Positions 1 through 6,821 of a stretch of DNA of 25,556 nucleotides are shown one piece after another. Below the pieces are notes generated by a model. It saw only the letters and a program-made list of their open reading frames with translations. It ran no database searches and was not told where the DNA came from. This stretch comes from Longimicrobiaceae bacterium (GTDB taxonomy: Bacteria > Gemmatimonadota > Gemmatimonadetes > Longimicrobiales > Longimicrobiaceae), in NCBI GenBank assembly GCA_030146875.1, contig JASLAX010000154.1:1-25556 (forward strand), read 5' to 3'. The position numbers and the translations under genes are program-made. Numbering within the stretch: position 1 is the stretch's first letter; each line of letters opens with the position of its first letter.

Positions 1-35
1 CGGACGGGGAGGGAATGCGCCGGGCGGTGGACGCG

Positions 36-66
36 AAGAAGGGCGCACCCCGCGTGGAGCGCGCCC
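36..66 (-). terminator. Terminator-like hairpin after the transglycosylase gene
   Basis: Read on the minus strand, a GGGCGC/GCGCCC stem (61-66 with 41-46, 14-base loop) is followed by TTCTTC. It lies about 30 bases past the transglycosylase stop codon. The stem is only 6 bp, so this is a moderate call. Confidence 0.4.
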
Positions 67-96
67 CTCTCGTCCGTCCGGCTCCGGCGGGAGCCT

Positions 97-834
97 TTAG
101 TGCTTCCCGCCGCTCAGCACCGCGTCGGCGTAGCCGTTGTCGGGGTTGCCGCCGCGCTTCAGCACGCGGTCGACCGTGCCCGGACCGCGGTTGTAGGCGA
201 GCAGCGCCAGCCGCGTGTTGCCGTCGTACTTCTCGATCAGGTCCTTCAGGTAGCGGAACCCGATCCGCAGGTTGGTGTCCGGGTCGCGCAGGTCGCTGCG
301 GGTCACTCCCGGCTCCAGCCAGCGAGCCGTCGCCGGCATCAGCTGCGTCAGGCCCATGGCGCCCACGTGGCTCGTCGCCTTGTTCTGGAACGAGCTCTCC
401 GTCCGCACCAGCCCGAAGGCCATCTCGGTGTCGATCCCCGCCTCGCGCGCCGCGCGGTCGATGGCGCGGGCCAGGGTCGGCGTCACCGGGTACCCGGCGT
501 CGCGGTACTTCTTCTCCAGGGCACGGACCTTGTCCTCCCGGGGCGCGGCCTTCGCGGCCGTCGCGGGCACCTCCGGAAGCGCGCGCGCCACCACCACCGG
601 CATCAGGGCCTTCGTGATGTGCGGAGCGGTGGTCTCGGTGCCGCGGCTCGCGGTCGAGGCCCGGCCGCTGGCCGCCTGCCGGTGGTTGTGCACCGACGTC
701 ACTCCCTGGGCCGCCACCGCCATCAGCAGGACCCCCTGAACCGCGGGGGACCTCAGAAGCTTGCGCGCGCCGCCGGTACGCATGGCGGTGCTGTCGCGAA
801 GGCGGGGCTCGTTGCGCACGTAATCTCGATCCAT
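97..834 (-). CDS. Lytic transglycosylase, SLT domain, membrane-anchored or exported
   Basis: This is a 245-residue soluble-lytic-transglycosylase-like enzyme, expected to cleave the MurNAc-GlcNAc bond of peptidoglycan in the periplasm. The N-terminus has a basic stretch and one hydrophobic segment (about residues 31-45), acting as an anchor or signal. A Ser/Thr/Ala-rich linker follows, then the catalytic domain from about residue 110. Family motifs are visible: the catalytic Glu in VRTESSF (about E146), GAMGLTQLMPATA (about 158-170) and AYNRGPG (about 213-219). I chose the ATG at 834 because AGGAG lies 11 bases upstream (846-850). An in-frame ATG at 861 would start inside a hairpin and has no ribosome binding site. 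The gene is monocistronic, with its own promoter at 926-954. The SLT assignment is firm; the start is less certain. Confidence 0.88.
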   Translation of the reverse strand: MDRDYVRNEPRLRDSTAMRTGGARKLLRSPAVQGVLLMAVAAQGVTSVHNHRQAASGRASTASRGTETTAPHITKALMPVVVARALPEVPATAAKAAPREDKVRALEKKYRDAGYPVTPTLARAIDRAAREAGIDTEMAFGLVRTESSFQNKATSHVGAMGLTQLMPATARWLEPGVTRSDLRDPDTNLRIGFRYLKDLIEKYDGNTRLALLAYNRGPGTVDRVLKRGGNPDNGYADAVLSGGKH

Positions 835-862
835 GAAGGCACTGTCTCCTGTCTTGCGCATG

Positions 863-895
863 AAAAGAGCGGCGATCGTGAAGCCGCCGCCGCTC
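863..895 (-). promoter_or_regulatory. Hairpin plus U-run in the transglycosylase 5' UTR
   Basis: On the minus-strand transcript an 8-bp perfect stem (888-895 with 867-874, GAGCGGCG/CGCCGCTC) is followed directly by UUUU (863-866). It lies between the predicted promoter and the start codon. It looks like a small intrinsic terminator or attenuator, or simply leader structure. No function is shown by sequence alone. Confidence 0.35.
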
Positions 896-925
896 CGTCA
901 TGCGGGCCATTCAACATTGCCCTCT

Positions 926-954
926 AATATAACCCCGCTAACCCCCCATGTCAA
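926..954 (-). promoter_or_regulatory. Sigma70-type promoter of the transglycosylase gene
   Basis: The minus strand carries a perfect -35 TTGACA (949-954), a 17-base spacer and a -10 TATATT (926-931). This is one of the few AT-rich patches in the region. Transcription should start near 919, giving a leader of about 85 bases. Confidence 0.8.
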
Positions 955-1273
955 TTGCAGTTAAGTGCTTTGGACCCGTATCCGCGACTATCCTCGCTTT
1001 TCGCGTCCAACGCCTCCCCGCGCAGAGACCTGGATCGTGGAATACGGGCCGCATGCTCTGGAGACGGCTTGAACGGATGATCCCTTGACCCCCCTGTCGA
1101 AGGCATCGCGGATCGTCCGAGACGACCCAGGTGTGCCGATGGGCGCGGAAGGGGCGGCGTAGCAACGCAGTGACACCGGGCGTGTGCAAAAGACACGGGG
1201 CGCGCACGTCGCGCTTGCGACATGCACGCCCCGTCGGGCGGCTCTCCACGTACCCACCTTTCCGACGTTCGAG

Positions 1274-1595
1274 CTAGAAGCCCGCGGACCGGATCTGGTC
1301 CAGGTCGAGGGGGGACGCAGCCGGGGAGGCCGGGCCCGGCCTCGGTCCACTTTCCGGCCGGCGCTCTTCTTCCTGGCGCTGGCGGGCGATGGCGAGGCTT
1401 GCCACGATGGCTGCTGCGGCGACTAGGCTGACACCCAAGGTTCGGATAGGCCCTCCGGAGAAGGAAGGTGGCGGGGCGGGGGGGCGCCTCGGAGGCGGGG
1501 CGTCCAGGGACGAATCGGGCAGTTTCCGTGCCGAACGATCGTTCCAGAAGATGGGCCGTCTCCGGTGCTTTCGCGACCGGAAATCGTTCCGTCAT
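1274..1595 (-). pseudogene. Possible frameshifted small single-TM protein
   Basis: An ATG at 1595 opens a frame beginning MTERFPVAKAPE and running to a proline-rich part. One base over, a second frame encodes a hydrophobic segment (VSLVAAAAIVASLAIA), then a charged Pro/Ala linker and an end reading LDLDQIRSAGF before a TAG at 1274-1276. The two frames meet at a run of seven G on the plus strand (1478-1484). Removing one base there would join them into a coherent 106-residue protein: N-terminal domain, Pro linker, one TM helix, C-terminal tail. Alternatively only the second part is real, starting at a TTG (1438) that has GGAGGG 12 bases upstream, giving 54 residues. Codon third positions are less GC-biased than in neighbours. 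I do not recognise a family. Chance remains a real possibility. Confidence 0.25.
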
Positions 1596-1616
1596 GGTAA
1601 CGAACGAGCGGCACGG
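1526..1616. repeat. Imperfect 20-bp inverted repeat, 51-base spacer
   Basis: CCGTGCCGAACGATCGTTCC (1526-1545) is matched at 16 of 20 positions by the reverse complement of 1597-1616. A partial third copy, ATCGTTCC, lies between them (1583-1590). This could be an operator pair or a remnant of mobile DNA; nothing decides between them. Confidence 0.45.
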
Positions 1617-1683
1617 TTCCTGACAACGTGCGGCGGCAAGGTCACCTGGAGCGCATTGCGGCGCGCGACAGGGCCGGGTCGGG

Positions 1684-1712
1684 TTGCCGGTCCGCCGCCG
1701 CGGGCGTATGCT
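1684..1712 (+). promoter_or_regulatory. Candidate promoter for the 149-residue acidic protein gene
   Basis: TTGCCG (1684-1689), a 17-base spacer and TATGCT (1707-1712) match sigma70 boxes at 4/6 each. The predicted start, near 1719, leaves a short leader carrying GGAGG (1736-1740) before the ATG at 1744. Confidence 0.4.
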
Positions 1713-1743
1713 GGGCGCCTTCACGCGCACCCCACGGAGGAGC

Positions 1744-2193
1744 ATGGCGAGCACGCGGCGGCACCGGGACCCGGCAGGCTTCCAGGTCGACCTTCCCGCG
1801 GGGTGGGAGGCGGAGGCGAACGCGGACGCGGGCGGGGTGGAGGTCGCCACCGAGGGCGGACCGGGGGTGCTGCACCTGGTCGCCGTGCCCCAGGACGAGG
1901 ACTCGTTCCCGGACCCCGCCGAGGAGCTGTACGCCTTCCTGGAGGAGCAGGGGGTGGAGCTGGAGGAGGACGAGGTGGAGGACGTGGAGCTGGGCGACGC
2001 CGAGATGTCGCTCTGCGAGTTCACCGCCGAGGACGAGGACGGCGAGGAGGGCGGCGCCACCTTCTGGATGGTGGGCGTGGCCACCGCCCCCGGCCGCCTG
2101 GTGTTCGCCACCTACGTCTGCGCCGAGGGGGAGGAGGAGGCCGAGCGCGAGACCGTGCGCGGTATCCTCTCCTCCCTGCGCTTCACCGACTGA
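1744..2193 (+). CDS. Small acidic protein, possibly DcrB/PsbP-like fold
   Basis: This is a 149-residue cytoplasmic protein with no signal peptide or membrane segment. It opens with FQVDLPAGWEAE, has a very acidic middle (a long Glu/Asp-rich helix around residues 58-85), and ends with a helix reading RGILSSLRF. A start reading 'F-x-V-x-x-P-x-G-W' and a closing 'I-x-S-[LF]' helix are typical of the DcrB/PsbP-like fold, but this is pattern resemblance, not a firm assignment. I chose the ATG at 1744 over an in-frame ATG at 1684 because GGAGG sits 3 bases upstream and the extra residues are Arg-rich. The peroxiredoxin gene follows 67 bases later on the same strand, so the two may be co-transcribed. 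Function unknown. Confidence 0.75.
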   Translation: MASTRRHRDPAGFQVDLPAGWEAEANADAGGVEVATEGGPGVLHLVAVPQDEDSFPDPAEELYAFLEEQGVELEEDEVEDVELGDAEMSLCEFTAEDEDGEEGGATFWMVGVATAPGRLVFATYVCAEGEEEAERETVRGILSSLRFTD

Positions 2194-2260
2194 GCCGCGC
2201 CGCCACCGCGATCGACGCCGATACGGCCCCGACCACCGGGACCCGGAAGGAACCCGCAGC

Positions 2261-3001
2261 ATGCCGTTGAAGCCGGGCGACGCCGCCCCCGCCGTGACCC
2301 TACCCTCGCACGAGATGAAGCAGGTCTCCCTGGCCGAGGAATGGGGCAAGGGCCCCCTGGTCCTCCTCTTCTTTCCCCTGGCGTTCACCAGCACCTGCAC
2401 CGAGGAGCTCTGCTCCGTGCGAGACGACTGGGCCGCGTACGAGAAGCTGGGCGCGCGCGTGGCGGCGGTGAGCGTGGACTCGCCGTTCGTGCTGCAGCGC
2501 TTCCGGGCGGAGATCGGGGCCGACTACCCGTTCCTCTCCGACTTCAACCGCCAGGCGGCCGAGGGCTTCGGGGTGGTGAGGACGGACCCGCTGGGCCCGG
2601 GCCTGCGCAACGCCAGCGACCGCGCCGCCTTCGTGATCGACCGCCAGGGCGTGGTTCGGTACGCCTGGCACGACCCCAACCCCAGCCTGATCCCCCCGTT
2701 CCACGAGATCAAGGCCGCCCGGCCGGGCTGGCGTAGGGGGCCCTCACCCGGCGTGCGGGAGAGGGGCCGGGGTGAGGGGCCGGCCGCCGACACAGCCCAA
2801 AAACCCGCCGACGACCGAGAAAGGGGCGGCCGCATCCGCGGCCGCCCCTTCGTCGTCCACCCTCACCGCCCAACCGCGTCGTCATCCCACCCGCGCCCGA
2901 TTCATCGCCATCTCCCCCGCTCCACCTCCCCCCGTCCCCGTCGTCCGAGACGCTACCGCGCGTTGCGCAGGATCTCCTGCATCTCCCACGCGTCGAAGTA
3001 G
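2261..3001 (+). CDS. Peroxiredoxin (AhpE/BCP-like) with abnormal C-terminal run-on
   Basis: Residues 1-152 are a normal thiol peroxidase of the AhpC-TSA superfamily, reducing H2O2 or organic hydroperoxides in the cytoplasm. The peroxidatic Cys is C46 in FTSTCTEELC, and C51 four residues on could be a BCP/PrxQ-type resolving Cys. VAAVSVDSPF and FVIDRQGVVRYAW are typical strands. The family normally ends near residue 155, right after the FHEIKAA helix. Here the frame continues about 90 residues through a REP-like inverted repeat (2739-2781) and a terminator hairpin (2821-2850), then overlaps the convergent hslO gene by 49 bases. The tail is Arg/Pro/Ser-rich and looks like translated non-coding DNA. 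A TAG at 2734-2736 would stop the protein at a normal length if one base were added upstream. So the true end is doubtful; the enzyme identity is not. Confidence 0.85.
   Translation: MPLKPGDAAPAVTLPSHEMKQVSLAEEWGKGPLVLLFFPLAFTSTCTEELCSVRDDWAAYEKLGARVAAVSVDSPFVLQRFRAEIGADYPFLSDFNRQAAEGFGVVRTDPLGPGLRNASDRAAFVIDRQGVVRYAWHDPNPSLIPPFHEIKAARPGWRRGPSPGVRERGRGEGPAADTAQKPADDRERGGRIRGRPFVVHPHRPTASSSHPRPIHRHLPRSTSPRPRRPRRYRALRRISCISHASK
2739..2781. repeat. REP-like imperfect inverted repeat
   Basis: GGCCCTCACCCGG (2739-2751) pairs with CCGGGGTGAGGGGCC (2767-2781) around a purine-rich loop (2752-2766). The CCCTCACCC...GGGTGAGGG pattern with an inner CGGGAGAGG resembles dispersed intergenic palindromes of high-GC genomes. 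Only one copy is seen here, so 'REP-like' is an inference. It lies at the point where the peroxiredoxin should end. Confidence 0.45.
2821..2850. terminator. Perfect 13-bp hairpin between convergent peroxiredoxin and hslO
   Basis: AAGGGGCGGCCGC (2821-2833) pairs perfectly with 2838-2850 around the loop ATCC. Because it starts with AA and ends with TT on either strand, it can act as a bidirectional terminator for the converging genes. Confidence 0.7.
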
Positions 3002-3843
3002 TAGCGCTCGTTGCAGAAGTGGCAGACGATCTCGGTGGTCGGCTCCTCCTCCTCGGCGATGATGCGCGCGACCTCGGCCTCGCCCAGCGAGACGATGGCG
3101 GACTCGAATCGCTCGCGCGAGCAGGGGCAGTGGAAGTCGACCGGGTAGCGGTCGGTCTGCTCGTACCCCTCGGGAAAGATGCGCGACAGGATGGCCTCGG
3201 GGGTGCTCCCCTCGCGGATCAGCGTGGTGGGATGCGGAAGGGATGCGACCCGGCGCTCGATCTCCACGATCTCGTCGTCCGACAGCCCCGCCAGGAGCTG
3301 CACCAGGTAGCCCCCCGCGGCCGCCACGGTGCCGTCGGAGCCCACGAACACGCCGATGCCCACCGCGGCGGGCGTCTGCTCGCTCTTGAGCAGGTAGTAG
3401 GCGATGTCCTCGCCGATCTCGCCGGACTGCAGCTCCACGGTGCCCTGGTAGGTGTCCTTCATCCCCAGGTTCTTGGTGACGGACAGGTAGCCGTCCGTGC
3501 CCACCACGCCGCGCACGTTCAGCTTTCCGTTCACGCTCTCCACGTGGGCGTGCGGGTGCGTCACCATCCCGCGCACCTCGCCGGCGTGGTTGGCGGTCAC
3601 CAGCAGGCGCCCGGCGGGGCCGCCGCCGCGCACCTCCACGCTCAGCGCCTGCCCCTCCTCCTTGAGCGAGGCGGACGCCAGCAGCAGCCCGCCCATCGCC
3701 GTGCGCCCCAGCGCCGCGGTCACCGCGGGAAAGGTGTCGTGCCGGCGCTGCAGCTCGTGCACCACGTTGGTGGCGTCCAGCGCGAAGGCGCGGACCCGCC
3801 CGCCCAGGGCGGTGGCGCGCACCAGGTAGTTCCGCTCGTTCAT
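2953..3843 (-). CDS. hslO: 33 kDa chaperonin Hsp33, redox-regulated holdase
   Basis: This is a cytosolic chaperone that binds unfolding proteins when oxidised. The 296 residues match the family length. The N-terminal core opens with YLVRATALGGRVRAFA and contains the GPAGRLLV and GKLNVRGVVG segments. The C-terminal zinc switch is complete: C239-P-C241 and C274-x-x-C277, the CxC...CxxC set that releases zinc on oxidation. The ATG at 3843 is preceded by GAGG within a purine-rich stretch. It converges on the peroxiredoxin gene, so two oxidative-stress proteins are neighbours, though on opposite strands. A terminator (3889-3915) separates it from the upstream histidine kinase gene, so it probably has its own promoter in 3844-3888, which I could not pinpoint. 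Confidence 0.97.
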   Translation of the reverse strand: MNERNYLVRATALGGRVRAFALDATNVVHELQRRHDTFPAVTAALGRTAMGGLLLASASLKEEGQALSVEVRGGGPAGRLLVTANHAGEVRGMVTHPHAHVESVNGKLNVRGVVGTDGYLSVTKNLGMKDTYQGTVELQSGEIGEDIAYYLLKSEQTPAAVGIGVFVGSDGTVAAAGGYLVQLLAGLSDDEIVEIERRVASLPHPTTLIREGSTPEAILSRIFPEGYEQTDRYPVDFHCPCSRERFESAIVSLGEAEVARIIAEEEEPTTEIVCHFCNERYYFDAWEMQEILRNAR

Positions 3844-3888
3844 CGCGACCTCGTCGTTCCTCGATCCGGCGTCTCCCCCGGAAACGGA

Positions 3889-3915
3889 CGCCGCGACCCC
3901 GGGCGGGTCGCGGCG
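3889..3915 (-). terminator. Terminator of the kinase/regulator transcription unit
   Basis: An 11-bp perfect stem, CGCCGCGACCC (3889-3899) with 3905-3915 and a 5-base loop. On the minus strand it is followed by TCCGTTTCC. It lies between the histidine kinase stop (4001) and the hslO start (3843). Confidence 0.6.
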
Positions 3916-4000
3916 CTCTGCTGCGGAGTGATACCCCGCGCGGCCGTACGGTTCCGGAGGAGCGGCGGAACTCGCGCCCTCCGCTGGACTTGCGGCCGCC

Positions 4001-5338
4001 TCACCCCAGCGGCAGCACCAGCCGGGCGACGCACCCGCGGGCGCCGGCGCGGTCCTCCAGCGTCAGCGTGCCCCCGTGCGCCTCCGCGATCTGCCGCGAG
4101 AGCGCCAGCCCGATCCCCGTTCCGTGCGGCTTGGTGGTGAAGAACGGGACGAAGAGGTTGGCCGTGGAGCCGATGCCGGGGCCGTCGTCCTCCACCCACA
4201 CCGACAGGCGTCCGTCGTCCGCCTCCCACCCGGCGCGCACCCCGCCGCCCGTCTCCAGCGCCGCGTCCACCGCGTTGCGCACCAGGTTGATGAGGAGCTG
4301 GTCGAGCTGGTCGCCGTCCGCCCGCACGGTCGTCTCCGGGCCGGGGACGACGGAGACCGGCAGGCGCGGCTCCAGGCCGGCGCAGCGCCGCACCCAGTCG
4401 CCCACGTCCACCGGCGCCGGCTCCGGCGGGGGCAGGCGCGCCAGGCGGGCGTACGAGGAGAGGAAGCGCGAGAGGGAGAGCGACCGGGCCGAGACCACGC
4501 GCAGGCCGTCGCGCAGGTCGTCGTCCAGGTCGCCGGGCCGGGGCGTCTGCTCCAGCAGCCCCTGCAGGGTGGCGGCGATGGACTGGATGGGGGCCAGCGA
4601 GTTGTTGATCTCGTGCCCCAGCACGCGCACCAGGCGCTGCCACGCCTGCCGCTCCTCCTCGCGCAGGGCGCGGCTCAGGTCGGAGAGGACGAGCAGGTGG
4701 TGCGTGCGGCCGCCCTGGCGGAACTCCTCGCGCCGCAGCTCCCACCGCCCGCTGCCGCCCGGAAAGACGTGCTCGAAGGTGCGCGGCACCTCCCCGGAGA
4801 GGCAGGGGGCCAGCCCCACCTCCGCCGCGTCCTGCCCCACCAGGCGCTCCGTGGGCATCCCAACCAGCCGCTCGCCCGCGCGGTTGGCCAGGCGCACGCG
4901 GCCCTCGTGGTCGAAGGCGAAGACCGCCACGTCGATCTCCTCCATCACCTTCCGCAGCAGCGCGGTCGCCTCCATCGCCCCCAGCCGCTGCTCGCGCAGC
5001 GTCTCGCCCAGCGCGTTCGCCTCCAGCAGGGCCAGGGCCAGGGCGTCGTCCGTCCCCGCGCCGCGTGCGCGCATGGAGAAGTCGCCCTCGCGCAGCGCCG
5101 CCAGCAGGTTGGAGAGCGTCTGGAGGGGGCGCACCACCCGCTCGCGGAGGACCAGGGCGCAGCCGACCCAGAGGACGACGACCAGCGCGCCTAGCGTCCA
5201 GCGGGTGGACTCCGCGTAGGGGCCCGTCCAGAGCAGGACGAGGGCGAGGGTCACTCCGGGCAGCCCGGTGAGGAAGGCGAGGCGCCCGACCTGGCGCTCG
5301 TGGCCGGCGGAGCGCCGCCTGCGGCGCGCGGGCGTCAA
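4001..5338 (-). CDS. NtrY-like membrane sensor histidine kinase
   Basis: This is a 445-residue inner-membrane kinase, predicted to phosphorylate the response regulator encoded just upstream. After a basic N-terminus come two TM helices (about 19-38 and 48-65) with almost no periplasmic loop, then a HAMP-like linker (VVRPLQTLSNLL, about 68-95). A PAS domain follows (about 128-215), then the HisKA H-box GHEINNSLAPI with H242, and an HATPase_c domain (N-box NLVRNAVDAA, G1 VEDDGPGI, FFTTKPHGTGIGLAL). The H-box with EINN resembles NtrY/NtrB-type kinases, which partner sigma54 activators. There is no ATG near the expected start. A TTG (5336-5338) overlaps the regulator's TGA as TTGA, a classic coupled arrangement. 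The lack of a large sensor loop suggests it senses an intramembrane or cytoplasmic signal. Confidence 0.93.
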   Translation of the reverse strand: MTPARRRRRSAGHERQVGRLAFLTGLPGVTLALVLLWTGPYAESTRWTLGALVVVLWVGCALVLRERVVRPLQTLSNLLAALREGDFSMRARGAGTDDALALALLEANALGETLREQRLGAMEATALLRKVMEEIDVAVFAFDHEGRVRLANRAGERLVGMPTERLVGQDAAEVGLAPCLSGEVPRTFEHVFPGGSGRWELRREEFRQGGRTHHLLVLSDLSRALREEERQAWQRLVRVLGHEINNSLAPIQSIAATLQGLLEQTPRPGDLDDDLRDGLRVVSARSLSLSRFLSSYARLARLPPPEPAPVDVGDWVRRCAGLEPRLPVSVVPGPETTVRADGDQLDQLLINLVRNAVDAALETGGGVRAGWEADDGRLSVWVEDDGPGIGSTANLFVPFFTTKPHGTGIGLALSRQIAEAHGGTLTLEDRAGARGCVARLVLPLG

Positions 5339-6726
5339 AGGCCGAAGCGCTGCAGGCGGCGGTACAGGGCGCTTCGCGAGAGGCCCAGCGCCTCCGCGGC
5401 CTGCGACACGTTGCCGTCGTGGCGCTCCAGCGCCTTGCGGATGAGCACGCGCTCCGCGTCCTCGAGCGACATCTCCGCCAGCGCGGCCACCCCCGCCCCC
5501 GCGCCCGAGGCGGACGGCGTGCGGGCCCGCAGCGTCAGGTCCTCCGCCGCGATCCACTCCCCGCCGGCGAGCAGGACGGCGCGCTCCACGGTGTGCTCCA
5601 GCTCGCGGATGTTGCCGGGCCAGGCGTATCCCAGCAGGAGCTGCATGGCCTCGGGGTCGAAGCCGGCGATGGGCTTGCGGTACTGGGCGGCCTGGCGGCG
5701 CAGGAAGTGGTTGGCGAGCAGCGGCACGTCCTCCCGCCTCTCCCTCAGCGCGGGGAGGTGGATCTCCACCGTGTTCAGGCGGAAGAGCAGGTCCTCGCGG
5801 AAGCGCCCCTCCTCCACCGCCCGGGGGATGTCGGAGTTGGTGGCGGAGACCACGCGCACGTCCACGCGGCGGGTGCGCGACTGGCCCACGCGCGCCATCT
5901 CGCCCGTCTGCAGGACGCGCAGGAGCTTGGCCTGCTGGTCCATGGGCATGGTCCCGATCTCGTCCAGGAAGAGCGTCCCCCCGTCCGCCAGCTCGAAGGC
6001 GCCCACGCGGTCGCTGCGGGCGTCGGTGAAGGCGCCCTTCACGTGGCCGAAGAGCTCGCTCTCGAACACCCCGTCGGCGATCGCGCCGGCGTTCACCGTC
6101 ACCAGCGGCTTGGGCGCGCGGGGTGACGAGGCGTGCAGCCAGCGGGCGACCACGTCCTTCCCCGTGCCGTGCTCGCCGGTGATCAGCACGGAGGCGTCGG
6201 AGGGCCCCACGCGCTCCATCATGCGCAGCACGGGCTGCATGGAGCGCGCGGCGGCGATCAGCTCGGGAAGCCCGTCCTTGCGCAGCAGCCGGTTCTCCTG
6301 CTCCAGCCGCTGCCCCGTGCGCAGCGCCCGGCCCAGCTCCACCTGCGCGCGAAGGATGGAGACGAGGCGCGCGTTGTCCCACGGCTTCTCCACGTAGTCG
6401 CGGGCGCCGCGGCGCATGGCCTCCACCGCGCCCTCCACGCTCCCCCACGCCGTCATCACGACCACGGGCAGGTGGGACTCCTGCGACACGATCTGCCGCA
6501 GCAGGTCCAGCCCCTCGGCGCCGGAGGTGGTGTCGCGGGCGTAGTTCAGGTCCATCAGCACCACGTCCAGCTCCAGCTCGCGCACCGCGGCCAGCACCCC
6601 GGCCGGGGACGACGCGCTCTCGATCTGGAACCCCTCGCCCTTCAGCAGCAGGCGCAGGGCGGAGAGGACGTCCGGCTGGTCGTCGGCGATCAGGACGCGC
6701 GGGGGCGAGATGTCGAGGCGGGCCAT
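5335..6726 (-). CDS. NtrC-family response regulator, sigma54 activator
   Basis: 463 residues. An N-terminal receiver domain has acidic pair D15/D16, phosphoacceptor D59 (VVLMDLN), T92 and K114. A central AAA+ domain follows with Walker A GEHGTGKD (184-191), Walker B TLFLDE (about 251-256) and the sigma54-contact loop reading GAFTDA (231-236) instead of the usual GAFTGA. A Fis-type HTH closes the protein (NVSQAAEALGLSRSALYRRL, about 440-459). It should bind an upstream enhancer site and open sigma54 promoters when phosphorylated. The gene lies 95 bases after the permease gene and overlaps the kinase start by 4 bases. A GGAAG lies before the ATG at 6726. Candidate targets with matching promoter and enhancer motifs are seen at 9257-9376 and 22621-22741. 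If transcription runs on from the permease, the regulator would control its own synthesis. Confidence 0.95.
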   Translation of the reverse strand: MARLDISPPRVLIADDQPDVLSALRLLLKGEGFQIESASSPAGVLAAVRELELDVVLMDLNYARDTTSGAEGLDLLRQIVSQESHLPVVVMTAWGSVEGAVEAMRRGARDYVEKPWDNARLVSILRAQVELGRALRTGQRLEQENRLLRKDGLPELIAAARSMQPVLRMMERVGPSDASVLITGEHGTGKDVVARWLHASSPRAPKPLVTVNAGAIADGVFESELFGHVKGAFTDARSDRVGAFELADGGTLFLDEIGTMPMDQQAKLLRVLQTGEMARVGQSRTRRVDVRVVSATNSDIPRAVEEGRFREDLLFRLNTVEIHLPALRERREDVPLLANHFLRRQAAQYRKPIAGFDPEAMQLLLGYAWPGNIRELEHTVERAVLLAGGEWIAAEDLTLRARTPSASGAGAGVAALAEMSLEDAERVLIRKALERHDGNVSQAAEALGLSRSALYRRLQRFGL

Positions 6727-6758
6727 GCTTCCGGGGGTGGGCGGATTCGGGAGAGGGC

Positions 6759-6800
6759 GCGAGCCGCGACCTCCGTCATTCTACGGGGGCCGCGGCTCGC
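6759..6800 (-). terminator. Long hairpin between permease and response regulator genes
   Basis: GCGAGCCGCG (6759-6768) pairs perfectly with 6791-6800, and inner bases CCTCCG/CGGGGG extend the stem after a one-base bulge. There is no U-run on the minus strand, so it may only weaken transcription from the permease gene into the regulator genes, or protect the upstream message end. Confidence 0.4.
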
Positions 6801-6821
6801 GGGGAACGGTGGAGGATGCGC

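Larger units (their letters stand above)
955..1683. other. Gene-poor stretch of about 730 bases
   Basis: I find no convincing intact gene here. The stretch contains an 18-bp perfect palindrome at 1326-1343 (GAGGCCGGG/CCCGGCCTC), an imperfect inverted repeat (1526-1616), and a possible broken small membrane-protein gene on the minus strand (1274-1595). Third-position GC is not as extreme as in the flanking genes, which fits non-coding or decaying sequence. Confidence 0.5.
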
